Assembly (NCBI GenBank): GCA_947303465.1
Contig: CAMYYI010000016.1
Span: forward strand, 1-44,339
From: an uncultured Bacteroidales bacterium
GTDB lineage: Bacteria; Bacteroidota; Bacteroidia; Bacteroidales; UBA932
DNA length: 44,339 nucleotides
Reading direction: 5' to 3'
Shown here: positions 25,234-33,334 of the stretch, one piece after another
Layout of the letters: each line of letters starts with the position of its first letter
Position numbering within the stretch: the first letter of the stretch is position 1
Program-made: the position numbers and the translations under genes
Notes under the pieces: generated by a model
The model's input: only the letters and a program-made list of their open reading frames with translations
Databases searched by the model: none
What the model was told of the DNA's origin: nothing

Positions 25234-26621
25234 GATCTGGAATACTTCAATACGGGCTGACGGGCCGCCGTGGTCTCATCCGGCCTGCCTATAGGTGTGT
25301 TATGAGGGGCGGTATGCAGCGATTCGGGATCCTCAGCAGCCTCCTTTGCGATGACGCGCATCACCTCTATGAAAGCGTCGAGCGTTTCCAGCGACTCAGT
25401 CTCCGTAGGCTCTATCATTATGGCCTGATGGAAAAGGAGCGGGAAGTATATGGTAGGAGCGTGGAAGCCGTAGTCCAGCAGTCGTTTGGCAACATCGAGC
25501 GTGGTTACGTCACCTCCGTCCAGCAGGCCGTCGAATACGAATTCGTGCTTGCAGACACCGGGAATGGGCAGCTTGTAGCAGTCCTTCAGGCTCTCCTTGA
25601 TATAATTGGCGGAGAGGGTGGCGTACTTGCCTGCCAGCTTGAGGTTTTCGCGGCCGAGCATGAGTATGTACGCACAGGCTCGCAGTATGATGCCGAAGTT
25701 GCCGTGGAAGCCGCTCGTGCGGGGGATGTCCAGGAAGGGCACTATGCGCTCAGCAACGCCGACAGGGCCGCTGCCGGGACCGCCTCCGCCGTGAGGGGTG
25801 GAGAAGGTCTTGTGGAGGTTGAGATGCATGATGTCGAAGCCCATGTCGCCGGGCCGGACCATTCCGAGAAGCGGGTTCATGTTGGCGCCGTCGTAATAGA
25901 GCAGGCCGCCGCATTCATGTACGAGGGCGGCTATTTCCTTGATGTCGCGTTCAAAGAGACCCAGGGTGTTGGGATTGGTCATCATGATGCCGGCGATATC
26001 CGGACCGAGCAGGGGTTTCAGGTCCTCTACGTCTACCAGTCCGTTTTCCTTGGACTTCACTACGACTATATCGAGACCGCAGACGGCGGCGCTGGCGGGA
26101 TTGGTGCCGTGGGCGCTATCCGGGACTATTACCTTGGTTCGGGCGAGGTCTCCCCTGCTCATGTGGTATTCGCGCATGAGCATGAGGCCGGTGAGTTCGC
26201 CGTGGGCGCCGGCACAGGGCAGGAAGGTGAAATGCTTCATGCCGGTAATCTCGGCCAGGGCTTTGTCCATGAAGTCATAGACTGCCTGGACGCCCTTGAC
26301 GGTTTCTGCTGGTTGCAGGGGATGGATACCGTTGAACGGGGATACAATCTCCTCGTTGATTTTGGGATTGTATTTCATTGTACACGAGCCCAGGGGATAG
26401 AATCCGGTATCTACTCCGAAGTTCATCTGACTCAGATTTGTATAGTGGCGCACCACATCGGGTTCAGATACCTCCGGAAGATCCAGCGGGGCTTCGCGCC
26501 AAACAGCCGGCGATTCTTTTGACTCCCTGCGGGTCTGGCAGCCTCGTAATGCTGTAGGCAGCGAATACCCGCAACGGCCGGGCTTCGAAAGCTCGAATAT
26601 CAATTTATCGTAGTATTTCAT
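25230..26621 (-). CDS. gcvPB: Glycine dehydrogenase (decarboxylating) subunit 2
   Basis: The PLP-bearing half of the glycine cleavage P protein, 463 residues. It decarboxylates glycine and passes the aminomethyl group to the lipoyl arm of GcvH. The PLP lysine is Lys271 in NLHKTFSTPHGGGGPG. Other conserved stretches are YPLGSCTMKYNP at 75-86, DSAHGTNPASA at 168-178 and MMTNPNTLG. The two-gene form (PA plus PB) is usual in Gram-positives and Thermotogae, whereas many Bacteroidales carry a fused P protein. It overlaps gcvPA and the phosphoesterase gene by 4 nt each. Confidence 0.96.
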   Translation of the reverse strand: MKYYDKLIFELSKPGRCGYSLPTALRGCQTRRESKESPAVWREAPLDLPEVSEPDVVRHYTNLSQMNFGVDTGFYPLGSCTMKYNPKINEEIVSPFNGIHPLQPAETVKGVQAVYDFMDKALAEITGMKHFTFLPCAGAHGELTGLMLMREYHMSRGDLARTKVIVPDSAHGTNPASAAVCGLDIVVVKSKENGLVDVEDLKPLLGPDIAGIMMTNPNTLGLFERDIKEIAALVHECGGLLYYDGANMNPLLGMVRPGDMGFDIMHLNLHKTFSTPHGGGGPGSGPVGVAERIVPFLDIPRTSGFHGNFGIILRACAYILMLGRENLKLAGKYATLSANYIKESLKDCYKLPIPGVCKHEFVFDGLLDGGDVTTLDVAKRLLDYGFHAPTIYFPLLFHQAIMIEPTETESLETLDAFIEVMRVIAKEAAEDPESLHTAPHNTPIGRPDETTAARQPVLKYSRS

Positions 26622-27931
26622 AGCGCGGCCTCCTTGATGACGTTAACGAGTTGATCTATTTCCTCTTTTGTGCGGCGCTCGGTGACGCAGAAGGTAACAT
26701 ATCCTTCCTCGGTCTGGATGGCGCCGAAGAAGCCGGCGTCCAGAAGGGCCTGCTGAAGTTTCTTTACGTCGCAAAGCGGCTTGAGTGCAAACTCCTTGAG
26801 GAACTCGCGACCTTCGAACGGGTCTGTAAACTTGCCGGTGGCAAGCAGGGCGTCGTGAAGGTAGTGTGAACCATGGTAACAGAGTTCGTTTACTTTTCTC
26901 ATGCCTTCGGGGCCCATCAAGGAGAGATAAACCGTGCACCAGAGAGCCATGAGAGACTCATTGGAGCAGATGTTGGAAGTAGCTTTCTCGCGGCGTATAT
27001 GCTGTTCCCTGGCCTGGAGGGTGAGTACGAAGGCACGGCGTCCTTCTGCATCAGCCGTCTGTCCTACTATTCGGCCGGGCAGTTTGCGCATCCACTCGTT
27101 CCTGCAGGCCATGAAGCCGACGTACGGTCCTCCATAGCACAGGGGTATACCCAGACTCTGCCCGTCTCCCACTGCGATATCGGCGCCCCATTCGGCGGGC
27201 GACTTGACCACTGCAAGTGCGGACGGGTCACAGTATTCGACCAGAAGGCCGCCCATCTCATGCACCAGGTCAGCAAGCCCAAGATGACTCTCGATTATAC
27301 CGAAACGGTTGATGGAAGGAACGATTACCCCGGCAAGGTCGAGAGTTCCTTCGGCAACCGCTTCATACACGTCGTCCGTGACTATCAGGTTGATGCCGGA
27401 ATACCTGGCATAGGTCTCGAGGACAGCTAACACATTGGGCAGCAGGCGGGAGGATGCCACAACGGAATTGCGCTTGCGGGTACAGGCGACACACATGCGC
27501 ATGGCCTCCGCGGCTGCGGTGGGCCCGTCGTACATGGACGCGTTGGCGACATCCAGGCCTGTAAGCTTGCATATCATGGTCTGCCACTCGAAGATGTATC
27601 TCAGGGTACCCTGGGAAATCTCGCACTGGTAGGGCGTGTATGCTGTGAGGAATTCCGAACGGGAAGTGATGTAGGGAATCACGGAAGGGGTATAGTGGTC
27701 ATAGGCACCGGCGCCGGCGAACACCTTGAGTTCCGTGTTGCGGCCCGCCAGGTCCTTGAACCAGGCACGCACTGCCTCCTCGCTGAGCGCCTCCGGAAGA
27801 TCGTATTCACCCTTGTGGATAAACTCGGCCGGCACATCGGAATACAAGTCATCGACGGACTGCACACCGATGCGTTCCAGCATGGTCCGGATGTCCTCCT
27901 CCGTATGGGGGAAATATGCAAAAGCTCCCAT
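26618..27931 (-). CDS. gcvPA: Glycine dehydrogenase (decarboxylating) subunit 1
   Basis: The 437-residue partner of GcvPB, forming the alpha2-beta2 P protein. Conserved stretches are FAGAGAYDHYTPSVIPYI, the TAYTPYQCEISQGTL motif, MYDGPTAAAEA, and REQHIRREKATSNICSNE in the second half. I chose ATG 27931 (MGAFAYFPHTEED) because the 29 residues upstream of it read out of the gcvH gene and do not resemble the family. It starts 2 nt after the gcvH stop and overlaps gcvPB by 4 nt (ATGA). Confidence 0.95.
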   Translation of the reverse strand: MGAFAYFPHTEEDIRTMLERIGVQSVDDLYSDVPAEFIHKGEYDLPEALSEEAVRAWFKDLAGRNTELKVFAGAGAYDHYTPSVIPYITSRSEFLTAYTPYQCEISQGTLRYIFEWQTMICKLTGLDVANASMYDGPTAAAEAMRMCVACTRKRNSVVASSRLLPNVLAVLETYARYSGINLIVTDDVYEAVAEGTLDLAGVIVPSINRFGIIESHLGLADLVHEMGGLLVEYCDPSALAVVKSPAEWGADIAVGDGQSLGIPLCYGGPYVGFMACRNEWMRKLPGRIVGQTADAEGRRAFVLTLQAREQHIRREKATSNICSNESLMALWCTVYLSLMGPEGMRKVNELCYHGSHYLHDALLATGKFTDPFEGREFLKEFALKPLCDVKKLQQALLDAGFFGAIQTEEGYVTFCVTERRTKEEIDQLVNVIKEAAL

Positions 27932-27933
27932 CT

Positions 27934-28311
27934 TTACTTTGCGATGGCGGAATACGCAGCAGCGTCCATGAGGGCGGAGAGCTCGGATTCGTCGCTCATA
28001 CGCACCTTGATTATCCAAGCCGCGTAGGCGTCTTCGTTCACCTTCTCGGGAGCCGATTCAAGCTCTTCGTTGACGGCTACGACCGTGCCGCTTACCGGGC
28101 TGTAGAGCTCGCTGGAAGCCTTGACGCTCTCCAGTGCGCCGAACTCTTCTCCGGCCACCACCTCGTCGCCCTCCGAGGGAAGATCCACGTAGGTGATGTC
28201 GCCCATTTCGGCCTGCGCATAATCGGAAACGCCTATGACGGCCACGCCGTCCTCAACTTTTACCCATTCATGTGACTCGCTGTAGAGGAGTCCTTCGATG
28301 ACTTTGCTCAT
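27934..28311 (-). CDS. gcvH: Glycine cleavage system H protein
   Basis: A 125-residue lipoyl carrier that moves the aminomethyl group between P, T and L proteins. The lipoylated lysine is Lys64 in ALESVKASSEL. SHEWVKVE at 13-20 and VGxSDYAQAEMGDITYVDLP are typical. Length is normal. Its start overlaps gcvT by 4 nt. The lipoate-protein ligase encoded two genes upstream is the likely enzyme that loads it. Confidence 0.97.
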   Translation of the reverse strand: MSKVIEGLLYSESHEWVKVEDGVAVIGVSDYAQAEMGDITYVDLPSEGDEVVAGEEFGALESVKASSELYSPVSGTVVAVNEELESAPEKVNEDAYAAWIIKVRMSDESELSALMDAAAYSAIAK

Positions 28312-29411
28312 TTCTTATAGTTTGTTTTGTAAAAACGTTTTTTGACTACGGTACCGGGGAAGACATTTTTGCGGATGCGCACGAAAAGCTTTGTGTCAAG
28401 CGCCGCATATGCGCTGTCTACGAGAGCGAAGCAGATGCTCTTCTCCAGCGAAATGGAATGATATCCGGTTGTAACTTCTCCTACCACGGTGCCGTCTTCC
28501 AGCTCCACGGGATAGCCATGACGGGGGATGGCCTTGTCTGCGAGTTCAATACCCACCAGCTTGCGGGCCACTCCTTCCGCCTTCTGCCTTACAAGGGCGT
28601 CCTTGCCTATGAATTCCGGCTTATCAAGCTTGCAGAACATGGACAGACCGGCCATGACGGGGCTGATTTCCGGGCTGAGTTCATCGCCGTAAAGCGGCAG
28701 GCCCGCCTCGAAGCGGAGAGTGTCGCGGCAGCCGAGGCCGCAGGGCTTGACACCGTCTTCCAGCAGAGCGGCCCACATGTCCTTGATGTTGTCCGGGGCA
28801 GCGTAGATCTCGAAGCCGTCCTCGCCGGTGTAACCGGTACGGCTTACGATGATGCGCCCGCCGTCCTCGTCTTCCAGGTCGTAGAAAGTATAAAACTCAA
28901 GCTCACGCAGTTCCTCGATACCGAAATAACGCACCAGGGCATCCTCTGCCCGAGGTCCCTGAAGGGCTATCTGGCCCCAGGAATCGGAGTCGTTGAAAAT
29001 CTCAACCTTGAAGTCCGCCGAGTTGTCCTTCATCCATTTATAGTCCTTCTCGATGTTGGCGGCGTTTACCACCAGAAGGAAGCCGCTTTCGAACTCCTTG
29101 TACACAAGCAGATCATCCACCACGCCACCGTCCGGATAGCACATCATGCCATAGAGGATGTGCCCCGGCTCAAGACCGCTTACGTCATTGGTAAAAATGT
29201 GGTTCACATAAGCCTCGGCATCCGGACCGTCGATGAATATCTCCCCCATGTGGGAGACGTCGAACATGCCGACAGCTTTGCGCACGGCGTTATGTTCGTC
29301 AATGATACCGGAATACTGGATGGGCATGTCAAAACCTGCAAACGGGCTCATTTTGGCTCCGAGGGCGACGTGTTCGTCGTGCAGGCATGTGGTTTTTAAT
29401 TCTTGGTCCAT
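28308..29411 (-). CDS. gcvT: Aminomethyltransferase (glycine cleavage T protein)
   Basis: A 367-residue enzyme that transfers the methylene group from aminomethyl-GcvH to tetrahydrofolate and releases ammonia. Family landmarks are the N-terminal FDMPIQYSGI, FDVSHMGE near 50-57, GGVVDDLLVY with the folate-binding Asp, SRTGYTGEDGFEI near 195, and a C-terminal GEVTTGYHSISLEKSICFALV. Length is normal. It lies 21 nt after lplA and overlaps gcvH by 4 nt. Confidence 0.96.
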   Translation of the reverse strand: MDQELKTTCLHDEHVALGAKMSPFAGFDMPIQYSGIIDEHNAVRKAVGMFDVSHMGEIFIDGPDAEAYVNHIFTNDVSGLEPGHILYGMMCYPDGGVVDDLLVYKEFESGFLLVVNAANIEKDYKWMKDNSADFKVEIFNDSDSWGQIALQGPRAEDALVRYFGIEELRELEFYTFYDLEDEDGGRIIVSRTGYTGEDGFEIYAAPDNIKDMWAALLEDGVKPCGLGCRDTLRFEAGLPLYGDELSPEISPVMAGLSMFCKLDKPEFIGKDALVRQKAEGVARKLVGIELADKAIPRHGYPVELEDGTVVGEVTTGYHSISLEKSICFALVDSAYAALDTKLFVRIRKNVFPGTVVKKRFYKTNYKK

Positions 29412-29432
29412 AGTTCGTCAAAGATACGAACT

Positions 29433-30143
29433 TTATAGCGCTTTTCCAAGAATAAAAGAGGGGTCCGTGTAGCTTTTTTCTATATCCTCTATGGATGCTA
29501 TATCGGATGCGTCCAGCAAGCGATTTCCGTCGCAAAACGCATCTGTCAGATAGTCAGCAAGCTCTTCGGCTGAAAGGCCCAGTCCGAGAGCCGAAAGATT
29601 GGCCACCCTCTGCCTTACAGACTGCACTCCGTGCTTGGCAAGCTTGGCTTCCGTGGGGGTTATGGCAGCCGCCAGCATGTCGAAATCGACCGAGTGGAGA
29701 AGCGTGCCGTGGACTATGCTGCCGCGCGGCAGGCTGAAGAACGCGTTTCCGGAAACCTTGTATCCGTCTACGGTAATGTCGTTGTGGGAGGTACAGACCG
29801 CAGGCATCCCAAGGGCTCGGAGAGCCTCTGCGAAACGCTCCAGGAACTGCCTGAAAACCACATCCACACCCTTCTCCGGAGTGATGTACGACAACATGAG
29901 GTTGCCCCTGTCTGCATATACGCAACCGCCACCGCTCTTGCGGCGTACCACATTGATTCCGTGCTGGCGGCAGAACGGCATATTGACTTCCGTTTCCAGT
30001 ATCTGGTTGCGCCCTATTATTACTGTAGGAGCCACCCGCCATACAAAAAAGCCGCAGCCATAAGCTGCAGCCACATGCTCTTCCATGGCCAGATAGAAGG
30101 ACAAGGGCCTTTCAATACTGTCAGGAAGGACTATGTGCTCCAT
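29433..30143 (-). CDS. lplA: Lipoate-protein ligase A family protein
   Basis: A 236-residue enzyme of the biotin/lipoate ligase fold that activates lipoate with ATP and attaches it to a carrier lysine. Visible motifs are RRKSGGGCVYAD at 67-78, GNLMLSYI, and DITVDGYKVSGNAF with Lys129, which contacts lipoyl-AMP. It lacks the full C-terminal accessory domain of E. coli LplA (338 residues), so it may be a short ligase or amidotransferase type. Its position between a hypothetical gene and gcvT-gcvH makes GcvH the obvious target. The start codon overlaps the upstream stop by 1 nt (TAATG). Confidence 0.9.
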   Translation of the reverse strand: MEHIVLPDSIERPLSFYLAMEEHVAAAYGCGFFVWRVAPTVIIGRNQILETEVNMPFCRQHGINVVRRKSGGGCVYADRGNLMLSYITPEKGVDVVFRQFLERFAEALRALGMPAVCTSHNDITVDGYKVSGNAFFSLPRGSIVHGTLLHSVDFDMLAAAITPTEAKLAKHGVQSVRQRVANLSALGLGLSAEELADYLTDAFCDGNRLLDASDIASIEDIEKSYTDPSFILGKAL

Positions 30144-30607
30144 TATTGCAGCATTTTAAGGTCTTTCTTGAGAATCATCTTGGGCTCCATCATGGATACT
30201 TTCTGGAAAAGCCTGATGCGGTTGCCCAGGGAGAGATAGACCTTGTCTTCGTGTTTGCCTTTACGCCACCATTTGTAGAAACCTACAGGGTCGTTTTCAT
30301 AGGGAATCTTGGCCAGGATACCGGTGCTGTAGCCGGGATAGTCGATAATAAGCTGAAGTCCCATGAAACGTTTGTAGTAATCGGGATCCGCCCTGCGGAG
30401 CTTGCTGACAAGGGGGTTGAGCACCTCGAAGCTGTCTACCTGAAGCACCTTGTCTTTGACTATCATCCTGTGGATACGTACAGGGTCGGCGTTGAGCCAG
30501 GCCCCAACTTTCATGGTGACAGGACCTTCGTCGGTGTCAAGCGTAAGCTCGTCCATCGAGTAATATACCTTCTCAGGATCCAAAGGGAAGAGTGCTTCTG
30601 CCTCCAT
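30143..30607 (-). CDS. Hypothetical protein heading the lplA-gcv operon
   Basis: A 154-residue soluble protein I do not recognise. It contains no membrane segment or signal peptide. It begins MEAEALFPLDPEKVYYS and has an aromatic stretch FMGLQLIIDYPGYSTGILAKIPYENDPVGFYKWWRKGK and a basic C-terminus. I chose ATG 30607 because a TAAATTTG -7 box at 30637-30644 lies 29 nt upstream; the longer frame would run through the divergent promoter region. Its stop overlaps the lplA start by 1 nt. As first gene of the operon it may be linked to lipoate or glycine metabolism, but this is only from position. Confidence 0.75.
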   Translation of the reverse strand: MEAEALFPLDPEKVYYSMDELTLDTDEGPVTMKVGAWLNADPVRIHRMIVKDKVLQVDSFEVLNPLVSKLRRADPDYYKRFMGLQLIIDYPGYSTGILAKIPYENDPVGFYKWWRKGKHEDKVYLSLGNRIRLFQKVSMMEPKMILKKDLKMLQ

Positions 30608-30636
30608 CAAAGTGCCGTATATTAGCGTACAATTGG

Positions 30637-30644
30637 CAAATTTA
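30637..30644 (-). promoter_or_regulatory. -7 promoter element of the lplA-gcv operon
   Basis: TAAATTTG on the minus strand, 29 nt before the chosen start. It faces a plus-strand box at 30656-30663, so two operons share a 64-bp divergent region. Confidence 0.7.
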
Positions 30645-30655
30645 AGAATATTTTT

Positions 30656-30663
30656 TAATTTTG
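30656..30663 (+). promoter_or_regulatory. -7 promoter element of the arginase-fold gene
   Basis: TAATTTTG on the plus strand, only 8 nt before the ATG at 30672. The message would have almost no leader. Confidence 0.6.
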
Positions 30664-30671
30664 GAAAAGTT

Positions 30672-31304
30672 ATGAACATATTTATTAACATCAGCAGCCT
30701 GTACCAAGACGAGTCCTGGCACCCCTTGGATGCAGTTTCCATAGATTTCCGGAAACTGGACGGCTGCTGCTGTTATTGCGACCCCGTGGCCGAAAGCGCC
30801 ATACGTGCCGCGCTGTCGCCCTACTCCCCCTCCGGCTTACACTGGATCGACACCGGCGACTATCACTATATCAGCAAGATATGGATGGAGAAGATAGACG
30901 AGCCCTTCGTTCTCGCCCTTTTCGACAATCACTCCGACGACCAGCCAGGAGCCTTCGGCGACCTGCTCAGTTGCGGCAGCTGGGTGCGCGTGGCCCGGGA
31001 AAGCCTGCCGATGATGCAGGCAGACTACCTCAACAAGGCCGGCATTCCGGGAAATCTGCCGGTCTATATATCCATAGACCTTGATGTAATGCCCCCGGAA
31101 TTCGCCCGTACCGACTGGAGCCAGGGGAATATGTCCCTGGATGAACTGCTGTCGGCATTGGGCAGAATTGCCGGAGGGCATCGTATCATAGGCGCGGACA
31201 TCTGCGGAGGACTGACCATAGCCAAAGGCGCCACAGCTGCGGATCTGGCAGTTAATGTCCGCACAAGGAAGATCCTGGACGAGTGGTTCGCTCACCTGAC
31301 ATAA
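30672..31304 (+). CDS. Compact arginase-fold (ureohydrolase superfamily) protein
   Basis: A 210-residue protein, much shorter than arginases and agmatinases (about 300). The manganese-site motifs are nonetheless present and in order: GDYHY with His65, DNHSDD with Asp85, His87 and Asp89, and SIDLDVMPP with Asp136 and Asp138. ADICGG near 176 matches the closing strand of the fold. The first 35 residues include an unusual CCCYC cluster (32-36). It may hydrolyse a guanidino compound or be a divergent amidohydrolase; the substrate cannot be told. It is a single plus-strand gene whose last 13 nt overlap the end of a convergent fimbrial gene. Confidence 0.82.
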   Translation: MNIFINISSLYQDESWHPLDAVSIDFRKLDGCCCYCDPVAESAIRAALSPYSPSGLHWIDTGDYHYISKIWMEKIDEPFVLALFDNHSDDQPGAFGDLLSCGSWVRVARESLPMMQADYLNKAGIPGNLPVYISIDLDVMPPEFARTDWSQGNMSLDELLSALGRIAGGHRIIGADICGGLTIAKGATAADLAVNVRTRKILDEWFAHLT

Positions 31305-32554
31305 ACCATGTGAGACGCAGTCAGCGCGTTATCCCATGACGTCACCGTTATCTTCATTGCGGCTCCTATGGCGGCGTTGGATTTGGCATTTACGCGAAAT
31401 GTTCCCTTCATTTCCATGAACTCTGTTTCAAAAGCGTAAGTGTCACCGCTCAGGGAATAGCTGTAGTCTCCGGTGTCGTATCTCTGGTTGGTTGAAAGGT
31501 TTACGTTGTTCCACATGCCCGGCTGCAACTCCGTATAGGGGTCGGCAAACTCGAGGCGGCGGCTGTCTTCCAGGACGCAGTCCATTTTCCAGTCCGTACG
31601 GAAGCATATATCATCCGTGAACGACATGTAAACTGTATAACGCCAGTTGCGGTTCACATCGAAATTGGTGCAGGCGTCGCTGCCCAGGTAGAACCTTGCG
31701 GTTATGGGCTCGCCTATCATCTGTCCGGAAGAACCGGTATATACGGCTCCTATTTCCACATAAGTGCAAAGGCCCGGGTTGCGTCCTGCCGCCGTCAGGC
31801 TTGACGGAACTTTACGATCCGGGTCTGTATTGTACGGCAGCAGGGTGCCCTGCTTGTTTTCGAGGATGAAAAAGTAGGGTTGCCAGCCGGCATTCAGCGT
31901 ATTGACCGCTCCCTCGCCTCCGGTATCCCCGTCCGACACATCCGATACGCTTACGGCATATCCATCGGAAAAGAACGGACAGACATTATTCATCTGGCGC
32001 ACTTTCACGGAGGTGAAAGTCAGGCGGCCATGCTGCAGTCCGGAAACGTCGGCGTCCAGGAACAGTATGGCGCAGAGACGCTGGAGCTGGATATTCACCC
32101 TCGATGTCTGAGGCGATACCACAACGGTTGCATGTCCGCTCATAGGGATTCCGTGTGCTTCCAGGCCCGAAAAGCCACTGGTCCTGTACGTCAAGGTGTT
32201 AAGAGCTTCCGTAAGGCTCTCCGGAGGAGTCAGCCCTCCGTGGTTGGCCAGCACCAGAATGTCGTAAGTCTCCCCCACTATCAGGCGGGTAGTAGCCGTA
32301 AAGGCATTGGAAGATACGTTGTTCCGGCTTATGCACAGGCGGTTGCGCAAGTGTCCGCCATGATATACAAGTATATCCAGGGCGTCCATGCTGAACAGCG
32401 ATACGTCAATGCTGCTCTTCGTATCCGCTATGGTACACGGCGCGGCAGAGATGTCGATACTCACTTCTACTTCTTCCGCTTCAGGCTCCAGCGCGCTCTC
32501 GCACCCGCACAAGCTGCACGCGGAAAGAATCGCAATTATCATTCTGTGTCTCAT
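31292..32554 (-). CDS. Fimbrial accessory lipoprotein (fimbrillin/Mfa-like)
   Basis: A 420-residue lipoprotein with a lipobox ending in SLCGC after the RHRMIIAILSA segment. Features common to Bacteroidales fimbrial subunits are DALDILVYHGGHL near 60, GETYDILVLANHGG near 100, a conserved Arg-rich/hydrophobic beta core, and a C-terminal strand ITVTSWDNALTASHMVYVR that could act in donor-strand exchange. It is the third gene after the presumed major subunit and the anchor, so a tip or accessory subunit is likely. I chose ATG 32554; an in-frame ATG at 32569 lies inside the upstream gene. It overlaps the convergent arginase-fold gene by 13 nt. Confidence 0.75.
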   Translation of the reverse strand: MRHRMIIAILSACSLCGCESALEPEAEEVEVSIDISAAPCTIADTKSSIDVSLFSMDALDILVYHGGHLRNRLCISRNNVSSNAFTATTRLIVGETYDILVLANHGGLTPPESLTEALNTLTYRTSGFSGLEAHGIPMSGHATVVVSPQTSRVNIQLQRLCAILFLDADVSGLQHGRLTFTSVKVRQMNNVCPFFSDGYAVSVSDVSDGDTGGEGAVNTLNAGWQPYFFILENKQGTLLPYNTDPDRKVPSSLTAAGRNPGLCTYVEIGAVYTGSSGQMIGEPITARFYLGSDACTNFDVNRNWRYTVYMSFTDDICFRTDWKMDCVLEDSRRLEFADPYTELQPGMWNNVNLSTNQRYDTGDYSYSLSGDTYAFETEFMEMKGTFRVNAKSNAAIGAAMKITVTSWDNALTASHMVYVR

Positions 32555-32558
32555 ACTG

Positions 32559-33329
32559 TCAAAAATCAATCAAAGGTATTTCTTCATTACTCCAATCTGC
32601 CACGCTCACCTTTGCATATGATTTCTCAATATCCACAGTCATGGTAATATCTTTGAGATCCTCGTCTGCAAAACTGTAGCCGGATGCCGCGATCAGGGAG
32701 CCCAAAGGCACTCTGCGTATAGTCTCACCCTCAAATACCACATTGAGTGAAAGAGAGTTGTCCAGCTGCCTGGGGAGACGGATGCAGCACCCTTGTGCCA
32801 CTTCCGGCTCCCCGGCGGCCCGGATGAAATCCCCCTCGCGGGGAGCCGCATCCAGCAGGTCATAGCCGGCCACCGTTCCGCTGACGCTCATCTGCGAGCC
32901 GGGAACAGGGTTCAGGACAGTAAGATACAAGCGGGCAAAATTCTTATGCAGGCTTACCGGATATTCAAAACTGTCCCCGCTTAATTCGGCATTGGAGCTG
33001 CTGCTGAACAGCTCGTCGCACTCCTGTTCGTAGCCTATATCAAGGGTACGGCCGCGGAGCAGGTTCATGGAGGTGATTCCGGAGAATACTGTTACCACCG
33101 CAGGCTTGCGGCTGACGGTAATCTTGCATTCTCCGGCCTCAAACTCCTCCCGGCTAAGCATCTCCTGTTTAACAACCGCGCCATCCTGTACAACACTCAC
33201 CACTACGCTGCCGTCCGACAGAAGCGCTTTGGCAGGCCTGACCAGAAGGTCACATGGACATACTGAGCGGTTCTCCTTGACAGTACAGGAGCACAGCAGA
33301 AGGAATGCAATAATAGGAAAGCGGCGCAT
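32559..33329 (-). CDS. Fimbrial anchor-type lipoprotein (FimB/Mfa2-like)
   Basis: A 256-residue lipoprotein with lipobox LLCSC (Cys15) followed by VKENRSVCPCDLLV, a Cys-containing start typical of the Mfa2/FimB anchor family (PF08842 type). The body is a beta-sandwich without enzymatic motifs; it contains a HKNFARLYLTVLN strand and ends DWSNEEIPLIDF. Anchors hold the pilus in the outer membrane and limit its length. It starts 5 nt after the major subunit gene's stop, and the next fimbrial gene follows within 4 nt. Assignment rests on motif memory and context. Confidence 0.75.
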   Translation of the reverse strand: MRRFPIIAFLLLCSCTVKENRSVCPCDLLVRPAKALLSDGSVVVSVVQDGAVVKQEMLSREEFEAGECKITVSRKPAVVTVFSGITSMNLLRGRTLDIGYEQECDELFSSSSNAELSGDSFEYPVSLHKNFARLYLTVLNPVPGSQMSVSGTVAGYDLLDAAPREGDFIRAAGEPEVAQGCCIRLPRQLDNSLSLNVVFEGETIRRVPLGSLIAASGYSFADEDLKDITMTVDIEKSYAKVSVADWSNEEIPLIDF

Positions 33330-33334
33330 GGTTA

